From Archangium violaceum Cb vi76 (GTDB taxonomy: Bacteria > Myxococcota > Myxococcia > Myxococcales > Myxococcaceae): a stretch of 64,000 bases of DNA. Position numbers and translations under genes: made by a program. The stretch is taken from positions 36,557-100,556 of the forward strand of contig NZ_JPMI01000011.1 of the NCBI RefSeq assembly GCF_000733295.1. Reading direction: 5' to 3'. The notes beneath the pieces are model-generated. The model was not told the origin of the DNA, ran no database searches, and saw only the letters and a program-made list of their open reading frames with translations. Each line of letters begins with the position of its first letter. The stretch's first letter is position 1. This document shows, piece by piece, positions 1 to 8,695 of the stretch.

Positions 1-225
1 CTCGAACCCATAGGGTCCATTGGAGGCACCGGGTTGGCGGGTCATGATGTCGCAGGACTTTTCAGCCAACTCCTCCAACGTATTGAAAGGACCTGCCAGC
101 GGGCCATCCACTTGAAGGCGTCCGTTTGGGAGGCGTCGCACCCGGACATCGGGGTTGTTGCTTGCACAGCCCAGGGCGCTTCCGAGCAGTGGTAGCAGGA
201 CCAGCCAACAACACTTGGTGCGCAC
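1..225 (-). CDS. putative lipoprotein (N-terminal part, runs off the window)
   Basis: A GTG-started reading frame stays open for 75 codons to the left edge. The start has a good ribosome site (AAGGAGG, about 4 bases upstream). The first 20 residues are a lipoprotein signal with a short basic N-terminus, a Leu-rich core and a lipobox ending Leu-Gly-Cys, so the mature protein should be a membrane-anchored lipoprotein. What remains of the mature part (after NNPDVRVRR) matches no family I know. It is transcribed divergently from the retron operon, and the roughly 135 bases between them must hold both promoters. Function is unknown because most of the gene lies outside the window. Confidence 0.72.
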   Translation of the reverse strand, partial: MRTKCCWLVLLPLLGSALGCASNNPDVRVRRLPNGRLQVDGPLAGPFNTLEELAEKSCDIMTRQPGASNGPYGFE

Positions 226-247
226 TCCGCCTCCTTGGGCGTCGATA

Positions 248-261
248 CCCCTAGCTAGGGG
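248..261. promoter_or_regulatory. 14-bp perfect palindrome in the divergent promoter region
   Basis: CCCCTAGCTAGGGG reads identically on both strands. It lies between the divergent lipoprotein gene and the first gene of the retron operon, about 100 bases upstream of the latter's start. Its position would suit a dimeric repressor site, or a short hairpin in a leader RNA. That role is inference; only the symmetry is seen. Confidence 0.35.
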
Positions 262-360
262 GAAAGATCATCTTGTCCGGACGGATTTGGAGTCAAGGCT
301 TCCACGATGTCAGTTCCTCGGACTACTCTGCACGTACTGCGTCAGCAGGGGGACCTGAGA

Positions 361-1785
361 ATGGCCGAGGAACGGACGTACCTGGAGCTGTCGGAGGCGG
401 GTGGCGGGTCGCACAAGTTCTACGAGTTGAAGGTGGAGGGCAACTCCATCACCGTCCGCTACGGTCGCATTGGCGACAAGGGCCAGACGCAGGTCTCCGA
501 GTTCCCCACTCCAGAGAAGGCACTCGCCGAGGCCAGGAAGAAGATCAACGAGAAGGTCCGCAAGGGCTATGCCCCCGCCGTCATGGGCCAGCGCCAGAAG
601 CGCGAGGTCACCCGCCGCGAAATCACCAGCGGCCGCTCCACCGCGAACCAGGCCCCGCTCCTGTGGAAGTTCAACTCGGGCGACCGGGCCTTTGGCATCT
701 TCGTGGACGACGCGCGCTGCTGGGTGGGCAACGAGAGTGGCTCCATCTACTCGGTGGACCACGAGGGCCGCACGCTCTCCCAGTTCCGCCTCGCCGATGG
801 CGTGAAGTGCATCGTCGCGGATGACCGTTGGCTCTACGCCGGGTGCGACGACGGCCGGGTCTATGACCTCAGCGGCAAGGTGCCGCGCGTCGCGTACAAC
901 ATCTCCGAGTCCGTGGACATCTACTGGCTGGACATCAAGGACGGTGTCCTGGGCGTGTCCGACGCGGGCGGCAAGCTCACCGCCATCAACCACGAGGACG
1001 AGTCCCAGTGGGAGAAGCAGAGCGTGGGTACCCACGGGTGGATGGTGCGCTGCGACGAGCTGGGCATGTACCACGGCCACGGGCGCGGCGTGACCATGTA
1101 CGACTGGGAGGACGGCAGCGAAATCTGGCACCGCCCCACCCAGGGCAACGTCATGTTCGGCTGGCAGGAGGAGTCCTCGCTCTACGCCTGCACCAACCTG
1201 GGCTTCGTGCACCGCTTCACCAAGAAGGGCGACGTGGGCCCCGTCATGCAGTGCGACGCGGCCGTGTTCTCCTGCGCCGCGGTGGATGACGGCCGCTACG
1301 TCTTCGCTGGTGACAACATGTCCAGCGTCTACTGCTTCAACGACAAGGGCGAGCGGCTCTGGAAGCTGGCCACCGGGTGCGGTTCGGCCTTCTCCATGCA
1401 GTTCTTCCAGGATCGGCTCTACCTCGTCACCACCGACGGCGTGCTCGCCTGCATCGACGCGAGCGAGAAGGCCATCCAGGCCGCCCAGTCCGGCTCGGTG
1501 CCGCAGGCGCGCAGCATCCAGGCCCCCAAGCCCGTGGCTGCCGTCCCCACCGGCACCGTGGAAACGACGCGCGAGACGGGCTCCGGCGTCATCGTGGAGT
1601 GCTACCAGGACGGGCCCCAGCTGCGCGTGCGCGTGGTCTCCCCCGGCTACCACTCCGACTGGCACGTGCAGTTCCCCAAGGACATCCGCGAGGCGGGAGG
1701 CCGCTACGTTGTAGAAGGAGTTCGCGAGTCCGCGCGTGGCGGCTTCTATCGCGCCTATGGCGACATCCGCAGGCTGGTGAGCTGA
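361..1785 (+). CDS. WGR-domain / beta-propeller protein, first gene of retron operon
   Basis: The 474-residue product begins with a WGR domain (about residues 5-85, core VRYGRIGDKGQ). WGR modules bind nucleic acid in PARP-like proteins. A basic linker follows, then a long run of short repeats with Trp/Tyr/Asp-Gly signatures typical of PQQ/WD-like beta-propellers (about residues 100-380), and a C-terminal beta-rich part. An upstream in-frame ATG at 307 exists. ATG 361 is preferred because it follows a purine-rich stretch (AGGGGGACC) and starts right at the domain. The stop is one base before the GTG of the next gene, so the two are co-transcribed and probably translationally coupled. Two consecutive WGR genes feeding a retron suggest sensing or binding of nucleic acid, but the role is inferred. 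Confidence 0.85.
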   Translation: MAEERTYLELSEAGGGSHKFYELKVEGNSITVRYGRIGDKGQTQVSEFPTPEKALAEARKKINEKVRKGYAPAVMGQRQKREVTRREITSGRSTANQAPLLWKFNSGDRAFGIFVDDARCWVGNESGSIYSVDHEGRTLSQFRLADGVKCIVADDRWLYAGCDDGRVYDLSGKVPRVAYNISESVDIYWLDIKDGVLGVSDAGGKLTAINHEDESQWEKQSVGTHGWMVRCDELGMYHGHGRGVTMYDWEDGSEIWHRPTQGNVMFGWQEESSLYACTNLGFVHRFTKKGDVGPVMQCDAAVFSCAAVDDGRYVFAGDNMSSVYCFNDKGERLWKLATGCGSAFSMQFFQDRLYLVTTDGVLACIDASEKAIQAAQSGSVPQARSIQAPKPVAAVPTGTVETTRETGSGVIVECYQDGPQLRVRVVSPGYHSDWHVQFPKDIREAGGRYVVEGVRESARGGFYRAYGDIRRLVS

Positions 1786-1786
1786 C

Positions 1787-4700
1787 GTGAAACTGCTCGA
1801 GCAGGTGGCGCTGCTCTTCCAGGAAGGGAAGAGCGACAAGGTGTACGAGGTGGACCTCCTGGAGGTCTCCCCCGGTCAGTGCGTGGTCAACTTCCGCTAC
1901 GGACGGAGGGGCACCGCGCTCAAGGACGGCTCGAAGACGCCCGTGCCCGTGCCCCAGGCCGAGGCCAAACGCGTCTTCGACAAGCTCGTCCAGTCCAAGC
2001 TGGACTCGGGCTACGTGCACGCTGGAGCGCCCGGTACGCCCGTGTCGCCGCCCACGCCTCGGGCGCCCGCGGCCCCGCCTCCGACGGTGGCGGCTCCGGC
2101 CGGCCTGTCGCCCCGGGAGAGTGCTCTGCTGGCGCAGTTGCAGCAGGAGTCCAGTGCCCGGCAGTGGTTCCGCCGCGCCAACGTGCGGGCCCAGCAACGG
2201 CCCCTGGAGCGCGTCATCTGGCGCGCGGGCGAGCTGCGGCTTCGCGCCGCCGAGCCCCTGCTGCTGCCCATGCTGGAGCGGGCCACGCCCCTGCGGGCCT
2301 ATACCGTCGCCGCCGCCCTGGGTCGCCTGGGCTCGGAGGCGTCGGTGTCCGCGCTCGGGAAGCTCTACGGGGACAGGGCCACGCCGGACATGGTGCGCCG
2401 CATGGCCACCGAGGCCCTGTTGCAGCTCTCCGACGAGGCCACCCGCGCGGACTTCCGCGGGGACGTGTTGGCGAAGCTGCCCCCCGCGCTGCGCGAGCCG
2501 GCCCGTGCCGGAGACGCCGAGGCCTTCGGCAAGGCGCTCGACGCGCACCTCGCCTCCGGGTCGGCCGAGGCGCTCCAGGTCCTCGAGTCCCTGTACCTCG
2601 TGGACTCCGAGGCGGTGCGGCCCGCCCTGCTGCGCGTGCTGCGCACCGTGCCCTTCACCGTGCAGTCCGTGAAGGTGCTGCGCCACCTCTTCAAGGCGGC
2701 CGAGTACCGCCGCGACGGCGAGGTCTTCGGCCTCATCGCCTGGCGCTACGAGAAGGAGCGCTCGCTCGGGAGCAGCCGGCCGCGCGCCTACACCATGGAG
2801 ACGCGCAAGTACCTGCGGCGCCGGGTGTGGCGCACGCTGCGCCGCCTGGGCGAGCTGGAGAGCCCGGAGTTCGTGAAGATGGCGGTGGGCGTGCTGCTCG
2901 CCTTCGGCGACGCGGACGCCGCCAGCCCCCGCACCACCGGGTATGGCCGCTACGTGCAGCAGTGGGACACCTGGTGGCCCTACTGGGCCTTCAACCACCT
3001 GCTGCACCGCCACAGTCAGCGCTATGAGCCGGTGGAGAACCCGCTCCTCTTCCGCTGCAAGGGCTCCTACTACCCCGGAGCGCGGGTCCCGGAGGTCCGC
3101 GAGGAGGCCTTCCCCAAGCTGTGGGAGCGCACCCCGGAAGGACTGCTGCACCTGCTGGACGAGAGCCAGTGCGCCCCGGTGCACGACTTCGCCTCCCGCG
3201 CGCTGCGCGCCTGCCCGGACTTCCTCGCGCGGCTGGACGTGGACGCGGTGGCCATGCTGCTGGAGCGCCCCTACGAGTCCACCGCGCGCCTCGGTTTCGA
3301 CCTGGCGTTGCAGCGGCTGGATGCGCGGCGCGAGCCCCGGGCGCTGCTGCTCGCGGTGGCGCGCTCCTCGTATGCCCCCGCCCGTCAGCAGGCCTTCCGC
3401 TGGATGGACGAGCTGCGCCACGTCCTCATCGAGGATTCTGGCTTCATCGCCGGGCTGGCCACCGCGCGGCATGCGGACACCCGCGCCTATGCCGCCAACC
3501 TCGTGCGCGGCTCCGTGCTCTCCGAGCAGGCCGTGCGCACGCTCGTGGGCCGGCTGGTGGCGGCGCTGCTGTCCCTGAAGGCCAAGGAGGATGGCCCCAT
3601 CGCCTCGGACGTGGCCCGCGTGGTGCTCGCCGCGCTGGGGCCCTCGTCTCGCGGCGCCGTGGGGCTGGAGGTGGTGCGCGACCTGCTCGCCCACCCCGTG
3701 CCCGAGGTGCAGGAGCTGGGCGGCGAGCTGCTCCTTCGCCGCGATCTGCGCACCGAGCCCATTCCGGAGGAGCTGCTCCTCCTGCTGGTGCAGTCCGAGC
3801 ACGCGCCGCTCCGGGCCCTGGGCCTGCGGCTGCTCGCGCTCCTCGCCGAGTCCGAGGCCTCGCTGCTCGCCCAGGAGGCGCTCCTCATCCGCCTGGCCAC
3901 CAGCCCCGTGCCGGACGTGCGCGCCGCGGTGCGCCCGCTGCTCGCTCGGCTCGTGGCCGCGAGCCCCGCCGCTGGCGCCCGGGCCGTGGAGACCCTGCTG
4001 GCCGCGCTGCTGCGCCGCCGCCTGCCGGAGGGCATTCCGGCCCACATCGCCGCGCTCCTCTCCGGAGAGCTCTCGCCCGCGCTCGCCGCGCTGCCGGTGG
4101 AGACGGCGTGGCGGCTGCTCGACTCCGAGGACGCCGACGCGCAGACGGTGGGCGCGGCGCTGCTCGCCCGCCATGGCGCGGTGCTGACGGTGGACGTGCC
4201 GCGCGCGGTGCGGCTCGCCGGGCATGACGTGGTGGCGGTGCGCGAGTGGGCCTGGCGCTGGCTGGAGGCCCATGTCCCCGAGGTGCGCGCGGAGCTGGCC
4301 ACGGCGGTGGGCCTGCTGGACTCGCGCTGGGACGATGCCCGCGCCTTCGGCTTCCGCTACTTCCGCGAGCGCTTCGCCCCGGAGGACTTCTCGCTGGAGG
4401 TGCTCGTCTCCGTGGCGGACAGCATCCGCAAGGACGTGCAGGCCTTCGGGCGGGAGATGCTCACGCGCTCCTTCCGCGAGGAGGACGGGCCCGAGCTGCT
4501 CCTGCGCCTGTCCGAGCACCCCGCGCCCTCCGTGCAGCTCTTCGCCACCACGTACCTGGACCGCTTCGCCAGTGGGAAGCCAGCGCTGGTGGAGCAACTG
4601 GCGCCGTACTTCATCCGCGTGCTGAGCCAGGTGAACAAGGGCCGCGTCGCACGCCAGCGCGTGCTGGGTTTCCTCATGCGCGAGGGCCGTGGCTCCGAGG

Positions 4701-4864
4701 CCAGTGGCCGCGTGGCCCTGGAGGTTCTGCACCGGATGTCAGCCACCATCGCTATAGAGCATCGTGCCTCGGCGCTGGAGGCGATGCTCTCCATCTCCAA
4801 GGCGCAGCCGTCGCTCCCCATGCCCTTCGTCATCCGCCCGGTGGAGGTCCGCCGTGCAGTTTGA
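1787..4864 (+). CDS. WGR-domain protein with HEAT-like repeats, retron accessory protein
   Basis: The 1025-residue protein opens with a WGR domain (about residues 1-75, core NFRYGRRGTALKDG). A Pro/Ala linker (to about 110) leads into a very long alpha-helical solenoid of HEAT-like repeats rich in Leu/Ala/Arg/Glu, with no recognisable catalytic motif. The GTG start at 1787 is one base after the preceding stop, and the 3' end overlaps the next gene by 11 bases. As I recall, published retron classifications place myxobacterial retrons in a type whose accessory proteins are HEAT-repeat and winged-helix/SWIM proteins; this gene and the next fit that. It is probably the large scaffold or effector subunit of the system. 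The exact activity cannot be read from sequence. Confidence 0.85.
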   Translation: MKLLEQVALLFQEGKSDKVYEVDLLEVSPGQCVVNFRYGRRGTALKDGSKTPVPVPQAEAKRVFDKLVQSKLDSGYVHAGAPGTPVSPPTPRAPAAPPPTVAAPAGLSPRESALLAQLQQESSARQWFRRANVRAQQRPLERVIWRAGELRLRAAEPLLLPMLERATPLRAYTVAAALGRLGSEASVSALGKLYGDRATPDMVRRMATEALLQLSDEATRADFRGDVLAKLPPALREPARAGDAEAFGKALDAHLASGSAEALQVLESLYLVDSEAVRPALLRVLRTVPFTVQSVKVLRHLFKAAEYRRDGEVFGLIAWRYEKERSLGSSRPRAYTMETRKYLRRRVWRTLRRLGELESPEFVKMAVGVLLAFGDADAASPRTTGYGRYVQQWDTWWPYWAFNHLLHRHSQRYEPVENPLLFRCKGSYYPGARVPEVREEAFPKLWERTPEGLLHLLDESQCAPVHDFASRALRACPDFLARLDVDAVAMLLERPYESTARLGFDLALQRLDARREPRALLLAVARSSYAPARQQAFRWMDELRHVLIEDSGFIAGLATARHADTRAYAANLVRGSVLSEQAVRTLVGRLVAALLSLKAKEDGPIASDVARVVLAALGPSSRGAVGLEVVRDLLAHPVPEVQELGGELLLRRDLRTEPIPEELLLLLVQSEHAPLRALGLRLLALLAESEASLLAQEALLIRLATSPVPDVRAAVRPLLARLVAASPAAGARAVETLLAALLRRRLPEGIPAHIAALLSGELSPALAALPVETAWRLLDSEDADAQTVGAALLARHGAVLTVDVPRAVRLAGHDVVAVREWAWRWLEAHVPEVRAELATAVGLLDSRWDDARAFGFRYFRERFAPEDFSLEVLVSVADSIRKDVQAFGREMLTRSFREEDGPELLLRLSEHPAPSVQLFATTYLDRFASGKPALVEQLAPYFIRVLSQVNKGRVARQRVLGFLMREGRGSEASGRVALEVLHRMSATIAIEHRASALEAMLSISKAQPSLPMPFVIRPVEVRRAV

Positions 4865-6497
4865 GTACTCCTACGCGGGCAGCACCTCGGTGCAGAACAG
4901 TGGAGACAGCACCTCGCTGTCCTTCTCGCCGGACGTCAAGCGTCCACCCACCTTCTTCTCCGGCGAGCTGCGCCAGAACGTGGCCTTCCGCGAGGCCATC
5001 TCCGCCCTCCACGACGTGGTGGTGTCGGACCTGCGCTTCAAGCCCAAGGACAAGACGGCCTACAAGCAGTGGGCGGCGCAGCAGGAGCAGGTGGACCTGG
5101 CGGCCATCGCCGCGCAGCGCCAGTCGGTGGCCATCCGCCTCAAGGCCCTGCGCGAGGAGCTCGCCGAGCTGGAGAAGGAGAGCTCGCGCCGCATGGGCCC
5201 CTTCTACGAGGCCCGCGCGCGCTACTACCGCTACCTCTACGAGAAGAACCGCGACTTCTGGTTCGTGTTGGATCCCGTCATCACCGTCCACCCGGACGAG
5301 TGCTTCTTCGAGTGCTTCAGCCAGGACGAGTCCAGCTACGGCCGGCTCGGCGCCAGCTACGAGGTGTTCCAGAACGTCGGCGAGTTCTCCTGCGGCACCA
5401 CCAACATCGACTACTCGTCGCCGCTGTACGACGAGTTCCAGAAGATTCGCTCCTACAAGCGCACGCGCTTCGAGGTGGACCCGAGCGGCTTCACCACGCA
5501 GACGGGCACGGACACGGCCTATAAGGAGGTGAAGATCGACCTCCCGGACTCGTGGGTGCGCGGCTTCCTGCAGGTGAACTCGGCCATGGCGCTGTCGGCG
5601 GTGCGCTTCACGCTGCACCCCATGGACGTGCACAACTTCCTCTTCATCCTCGAGCGGCACAAGGAGAAGAAGGGGCCTCGCTCCATGCGCTACAAGCTGG
5701 CGCCGGGGCAGCCGGTGAAGGTGGTGTTCGAGCCGTGGGGCACGGAGGTGGTGTGCCAGCGCTCGGTGTACGAGGGCGAGGGCACGCACGACATCCGCGT
5801 GTGGGGCCGCCGGCGCCTGGGCGTGCTGGAGCGGCTCATCCCCGTGGCGAAGCGCTTCACCGTGCACCTGCTGGGCACGGGGCTGCCGTCCTTCTACGTG
5901 GCGGACCTGGGGGACCTGTCCTTCACCCTCGGCCTGTCCGGGTGGACGGCCAATGACTGGTCCACCGCGGGCAACTTCGATCTGCTGGCGCCGCGCGGGC
6001 AGGTGGACGAGTTCACCCGCCGCCGTGTCTTCGAGGCCCTCAAGGAGACGTGGTCCGCGAAGCCCGAGGCGCTGGCCTCGAAGCTGGGGCTGGAGCGGGG
6101 GGCGGTGCTGGGCGCGTTGTCGGCCTGGACGCAGGCGGGGCGGGCCATCTGGGATTTGAACAAGGGCGTGTACCGGGCGCGCGAGCTGAGCCGCGAGCCC
6201 CTGCCCATGGACAAGCTGCGCTTCTCCAACGAGCGCGAGGAGCGCGCCACGCGCTTCCTGGACGCCCGGGCGGTGGACATGAAGGCCCGGCCCGGGGCGG
6301 ACGGCTCGCTGGAGCTGAGCGGCACGGTGAAGGAGGGCGCGAAGGTGCTTCGTCCCTCTTTGCGGCTCGACGCGGACCAGCGTATGGTTTTCGGCGAGTG
6401 CACGTGCAACTTCTTCCAGCAGAACAAGTTGTTCCGGGGGCCGTGCGAGCACCTGCTCGCGCTGCGGCTCCAGCACTCACGGGTGTCTCGCACATGA
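4854..6497 (+). CDS. winged-helix / SWIM zinc-finger protein, retron accessory protein
   Basis: A 547-residue protein. The GTG at 4854 overlaps the upstream gene by 11 bases and gives the natural N-terminus (QFEYSYAGST); the frame stays open upstream, but only inside the neighbouring gene. A coiled-coil-like segment of Gln, Leu, Arg and Glu lies near residues 75-115. A winged-helix-like segment follows at about 385-445. A SWIM zinc finger sits near residues 515-535 with the pattern Cys-x-Cys then Cys-x-His (ECTCNFF ... GPCEH). SWIM fingers bind DNA or protein. The order winged helix then SWIM is what is described for accessory proteins of myxobacterial retrons. The retron RNA begins 18 bases after the stop, so the gene is likely in the same transcript. 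Confidence 0.87.
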   Translation: MQFEYSYAGSTSVQNSGDSTSLSFSPDVKRPPTFFSGELRQNVAFREAISALHDVVVSDLRFKPKDKTAYKQWAAQQEQVDLAAIAAQRQSVAIRLKALREELAELEKESSRRMGPFYEARARYYRYLYEKNRDFWFVLDPVITVHPDECFFECFSQDESSYGRLGASYEVFQNVGEFSCGTTNIDYSSPLYDEFQKIRSYKRTRFEVDPSGFTTQTGTDTAYKEVKIDLPDSWVRGFLQVNSAMALSAVRFTLHPMDVHNFLFILERHKEKKGPRSMRYKLAPGQPVKVVFEPWGTEVVCQRSVYEGEGTHDIRVWGRRRLGVLERLIPVAKRFTVHLLGTGLPSFYVADLGDLSFTLGLSGWTANDWSTAGNFDLLAPRGQVDEFTRRRVFEALKETWSAKPEALASKLGLERGAVLGALSAWTQAGRAIWDLNKGVYRARELSREPLPMDKLRFSNEREERATRFLDARAVDMKARPGADGSLELSGTVKEGAKVLRPSLRLDADQRMVFGECTCNFFQQNKLFRGPCEHLLALRLQHSRVSRT

Positions 6498-6515
6498 GAA
6501 AGGGGAGGGGTCGCG

Positions 6516-6745
6516 CACGCGGCGGTCAGGGGGCAGTACCTTGCAATCCGGACGGTGTTTCGCCGTCCATGCTTCCTGGCCTGTCATGCATCACTGGCCC
6601 GCTCTTTACTGTGCGGTACCTCCCTCCCTGTGGCGGCAGCGCTGTCGACCTCGTCGGTCCTGCGCGCCACAGGGAGGGGGTACCGCTTGAGTTGAGACGG
6701 TCCAGTCCCGAGAGCAGTACGAAGGAGCTCTCTGACCGCCGCGTG
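6516..6745 (+). ncRNA. retron non-coding RNA (msr-msd)
   Basis: The 279-base gap before the reverse transcriptase has the architecture of a retron msr-msd. Outer inverted repeats a1 and a2 are ACGCGGCGGTCAG (6517-6529) and CTGACCGCCGCGT (6732-6744), perfectly complementary over 13 bases. One extra C-G pair flanks them, and pairing extends inward with G-U wobbles to about 6534/6727. An msr-type hairpin lies inside (GGACGG ... CCGTCC, near 6549-6568). The msd part is a long stem of about 22 pairs with one bulged T: left arm 6613-6635, right arm 6664-6685. The branching G should lie just after a1. Exact msDNA ends cannot be set by eye; a product of very roughly 120-150 nt is my estimate. Confidence 0.85.
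6613..6685 (+). repeat. long inverted repeat forming the msd stem-loop
   Basis: The left arm starts GCGGTACCTCCCTCC and the right arm ends GAGGGGGTACCGC. They pair over about 22 bases with a single unpaired T, leaving a loop of about 28 bases (6636-6663). In the retron model this hairpin is reverse transcribed into the stem of the multicopy single-stranded DNA. Confidence 0.85.
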
Positions 6746-6776
6746 GACGGACTCTCCCCTTCTCTCGAGGCCCGCC

Positions 6777-8372
6777 ATGTCCTCCCAGCCTCCGCGTAAC
6801 CGACAGGAGCTGTACGACCGCATCCGCGCCGGCTCCAAGGACGAGGTCGTCCTGGAGGAGATGGTGCGCCTGGGCTTCTGGCCCGCGCGCAGTGGCCTGC
6901 CCGGGGATCCGGCGGACGTCATCCACCGCCGCAACGAGCTGCAGGGGGAGATTCGCGCGCTCACCAGCGAGCAGAGCCGGCTCGGCAACCTGGAGGCGAT
7001 GAAGCGCGAGCTGCGCAAGCGGCGGCTGGAGGAGAGCCGCCGCAAGCAGCAGGAGACGAAGGAGCGGCGCGAGCGCGAGCGGCTGGCGCGGGCCGCGGCC
7101 TGGAAGGAGCGCAAGGGCAAGGAACTGCTCTTCCTGGGCCGGGGCGTATCCGGCGGCCTGAGCGAGCGCACTCCGGACGAGGCGAAGCTGACGCGCCTGG
7201 GGCTGCCCGTGCTGGCCACCCCGGAGGTGTTGGCGCAGGCACTGGGGTTGAGCGTGGGGAAGCTCCGGGCGCTGTGCTTCACGCGCACCGCGTCCACCAC
7301 GAGCAACTACGTGCGCTTCCAGCTGCCGAAGAAGACGGGCGGCACCCGGCTCATCTCCGCGCCCCTGCCGCGCCTGAAGGCGGCACAGGCCTGGGTGCTG
7401 GAGAACATCCTCGAGAAGGTGCCCGTGCACGACGCCGCCCACGGCTTCCGCGCGGGGCGCTCCATTGTCACCAATGCCCGGCCCCACGTGGGCGCGGGCG
7501 TGGTGGTGAACCTGGACCTGAAGGACTTCTTCCCCTCGGTGCTGTACCCGCGGGTGAAGGGCGTCTTCGTGAAGCTCGGCTACAGCGAGGCCACCGCCAC
7601 GGTGCTCTCGCTGCTGTGCACCGAGCCGGACGTGGACGAGGTGGAGCTGGATGGGCAGCGCTTCTTCGTCGCCCAGGGCGGGCGGCGGCTGCCCCAGGGC
7701 GCGCCGACGTCGCCCGCGCTGACGAACATCCTCTGCCGGCGGTTGGACCGGAGGCTCGCGGGAGCGGCGCGCAAGCTGGGCTTCGTCTACACGCGCTACG
7801 CGGATGACCTCACCTTCTCCGCCCACGGACCGGGGCCGCACGATGCCGGCGAGCTGCTGCGCTTCGTGCGCTGGCTGGTGCGCGAGGAGGACTTCACCCC
7901 GCACCCCGAGAAGACCCGAGTGCTGCGCCGCGGCCGGCAGCAGGAGGTGACGGGCGTCGTCGTCAACGACAAGCCCGGCGTGGACCGCGAGACGCTCAAG
8001 CGCTTCCGCGCCCTGCTGCATCAGCTCGAGAAGAGCGGGCCCGAGGGCAAGCGCTGGGGGAACAGCGGGGATGTCATCGCCTCCGCCGTGGGCTACGCCA
8101 ACTACGTGGCCATGGTGGACCCCGTGAAGGGCAAGGCGCTGCAACAGAAGGCTCGCGCGCTGGAGGCCCGTTATGGGCGCAGGCCCTCGCCTCCGCCGCG
8201 TGCGAAGGCGAAGGGGACCGCACAGGCGGGGAGTTCCGCGCCCGTGTCCTCCGCGGCTCCTCCGGCCCAGGCTCCCGAGGCTCCGGCGGCTTCCCCGGCC
8301 CCAGCGGCCACTCCGGACAGCGGGCAGAAGCCCACCGAGCCGCCGAAGAAGAAGTGGTGGAAGCTGTTCTGA
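6777..8372 (+). CDS. retron-type reverse transcriptase
   Basis: The 531-residue enzyme makes the branched RNA-DNA (msDNA) from the upstream ncRNA. Polymerase motifs are in order: motif A with LDLKDFFPSV, motif B with PQGAPTSPALTN, the catalytic box RYADD (aspartates near residues 343-344), and the retron-typical VTG motif (VTGVVVN) in the thumb. The N-terminal 160 residues are an extra basic, helical, Glu/Arg-rich domain such as occurs in myxobacterial retron enzymes. The C-terminus is an Ala/Pro-rich tail ending in KKKWWKLF. The ATG lies 32 bases after a2. All catalytic residues look intact, so the retron should be active. Together with the three upstream genes it forms one accessory-system locus. 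Confidence 0.95.
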   Translation: MSSQPPRNRQELYDRIRAGSKDEVVLEEMVRLGFWPARSGLPGDPADVIHRRNELQGEIRALTSEQSRLGNLEAMKRELRKRRLEESRRKQQETKERRERERLARAAAWKERKGKELLFLGRGVSGGLSERTPDEAKLTRLGLPVLATPEVLAQALGLSVGKLRALCFTRTASTTSNYVRFQLPKKTGGTRLISAPLPRLKAAQAWVLENILEKVPVHDAAHGFRAGRSIVTNARPHVGAGVVVNLDLKDFFPSVLYPRVKGVFVKLGYSEATATVLSLLCTEPDVDEVELDGQRFFVAQGGRRLPQGAPTSPALTNILCRRLDRRLAGAARKLGFVYTRYADDLTFSAHGPGPHDAGELLRFVRWLVREEDFTPHPEKTRVLRRGRQQEVTGVVVNDKPGVDRETLKRFRALLHQLEKSGPEGKRWGNSGDVIASAVGYANYVAMVDPVKGKALQQKARALEARYGRRPSPPPRAKAKGTAQAGSSAPVSSAAPPAQAPEAPAASPAPAATPDSGQKPTEPPKKKWWKLF

Positions 8373-8399
8373 GCCGGGACTCGCGGTAGGGTCCCGCGC

Positions 8400-8663
8400 G
8401 TGAATCAAGAAGTCGTCGATACGGACATCGTCATCCTGGTGGTGGGCGCGCTGCTGGCGCTCGGGGTCCTCTACTGGCTGCTGACAGGCAACGAGGCCAG
8501 CCGCCTGAAGGACCAGTACTTCCGCAGCGTCCATCTGCCCCGGGCCCAGGCCGAGGAGTCGCTCGCGCGCCACCTGGCCCGCCTCCAGGAGAAACACCCC
8601 GGCAAGTCCGAAGCCTGGTACCTCCGCCGCGTCCTCGCCGACCTGCATCGCGACCGGCGGTAG
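8400..8663 (+). CDS. small single-pass membrane protein
   Basis: An 87-residue GTG-started frame, 27 bases downstream of the reverse transcriptase. One clear transmembrane segment (about residues 10-28, rich in Val/Leu/Gly) precedes a charged helical tail (Arg, Lys, Glu, Leu). No ribosome site stands out, so translation may rely on read-through from the retron genes. A strong hairpin terminator follows. I do not recognise a family. Its place could make it the last gene of the retron transcript, but an unrelated housekeeping membrane protein is equally possible. Confidence 0.6.
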   Translation: MNQEVVDTDIVILVVGALLALGVLYWLLTGNEASRLKDQYFRSVHLPRAQAEESLARHLARLQEKHPGKSEAWYLRRVLADLHRDRR

Positions 8664-8695
8664 TCCGACGCTCGACGTGTTCGTCCAAAAAGAAG

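Noticed and set aside
1589..4732. 1047-codon open frame on the minus strand
   Set aside because: Antisense to the WGR/HEAT gene, with the same low-complexity composition.
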